Positions 63,453 to 64,000 of a stretch of 64,000 nucleotides of DNA are shown piece by piece. The first letter of the stretch is position 1. Each line of letters opens with the position of its first letter. Under the pieces are notes generated by a model that was not told the origin of the DNA, did no database searches, and was given only the letters and a program-made list of their open reading frames with translations. Position numbers and translations under genes: made by a program. The stretch comes from Polydactylus sextarius (Eukaryota; Chordata; Actinopteri; Polynemidae): contig CM028912.1 of the NCBI GenBank assembly GCA_016801845.1, positions 7,005,501 to 7,069,500 on the forward strand, in the 5' to 3' direction.

Positions 63453-64000
63453 GGTTGGATGGTGAGTTGAAGGAGAGGGCCGACCTCCCATGGGCGCAGC
63501 TGAGTGAGTGTAACAGTGTCAGCTCACTAAAACAACAATGTGTGTAATTGGGTATTTCACAATAGAGATTCACAAACAAGCCCTTTATACAACCTGCTAA
63601 CAGTGAAATGAACTTGCTCTGGTGCAACACTAAGACTAACTACAATAATAATGATGATCATTTGTGTATAAAATTTGAATTCTTATGGCAGAACAACTAA
63701 AGATGAACAGAAGACTTCTCACATTTGCTGTTATTGTCATGTTTTAACAAAGGTATTTGCAGTTTGACAAGACACCATGAACAAAACAACCTTACTTTTA
63801 TCCTCAGTTTTGGAAAAATTCAAGAAAACAAGTTTTCAAAGAAAAAAAGAACCTTGAATTAAAATAGTTAAGTGTAAGTGTGTCATTTGTAAATATAAAC
63901 ACAAATGATACCACCCAACTTCCTGATGTGCTTCTGCCGCCTGTAACTACGGCCACTAGAGGTTGCCAAACAATAAACACAAAAATATAGATAATGATAA

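Larger units (their letters stand above)
54501..64000. other. clybl intron 1 or 5' flank, distal part
   Basis: No gene is recognised. Holds an A-tract (58383-58407), a TG repeat (63415-63449), a GC-box-bearing CpG patch at about 58660-58800 and a GC-rich patch at 62025-62130. An octamer ATTTGCAT is at 60903-60910. Open frames are short and without motif. Confidence 0.5.

Overview
The window is nuclear DNA from a ray-finned fish, most likely a teleost. It holds vertebrate-type intron-containing genes, large AT-rich non-coding stretches, many long dinucleotide microsatellites (CA/TG, TA, GA) and poly-A/T tracts. There are no bacterial operons, tRNA or rRNA genes and no CRISPR array. Two genes can be supported. 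The first is zic5 on the plus strand (start codon at 1270, stop at 4171, two coding exons). The second is clybl on the minus strand (citramalyl-CoA lyase / citrate lyase beta-like; seven coding exons between 44927 and 20270, with the first exon not found). This tail-to-tail pairing matches the CLYBL-ZIC5-ZIC2 order known from vertebrates, so zic2 is expected just left of base 1 on the minus strand. That expectation is inference; zic2 itself is not in the window.

Layout. 1-1269: zic5 upstream region, with a GC box, two identical 11-bp CCAAT elements and a TATA-like element. 1270-4171: zic5, whose 1.4-kb phase-1 intron lies between zinc fingers 3 and 4. 4172 to about 5450: probable 3' UTR. About 5.5-20.2 kb: non-coding space between the two genes, with several CpG-rich blocks (about 8.56-9.03, 12.38-12.66, 14.19-14.40, 15.43-15.70 kb), a hairpin-forming (TG)n-(CA)n tract, and an AT-rich homeodomain-motif-dense block near 17.28-17.66 kb that looks like a conserved enhancer. 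20.27-44.93 kb: clybl exons 8 to 2 and their introns. 44.93-64.0 kb: clybl intron 1 or 5' flank, with no convincing exon but several unique-sequence blocks carrying perfect POU octamers (ATTTGCAT).

Roles. zic5 encodes a nuclear five-C2H2-finger factor of neural and neural-crest development. clybl encodes a mitochondrial CitE-like lyase that removes citramalyl-CoA. They share no pathway; their linkage probably reflects zic regulatory DNA lying between the genes and inside clybl introns. The most notable gene-level oddity is the clybl C-terminus: just after the catalytic Asp motif the open frame runs about 33 residues where the human protein has about 7, and the adjacent frame looks more like the usual ending, suggesting a 1-nt shift or a lineage-specific tail. 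I did not find a clearly undescribed biological system. Conservation and transposon claims are read by eye without alignment.
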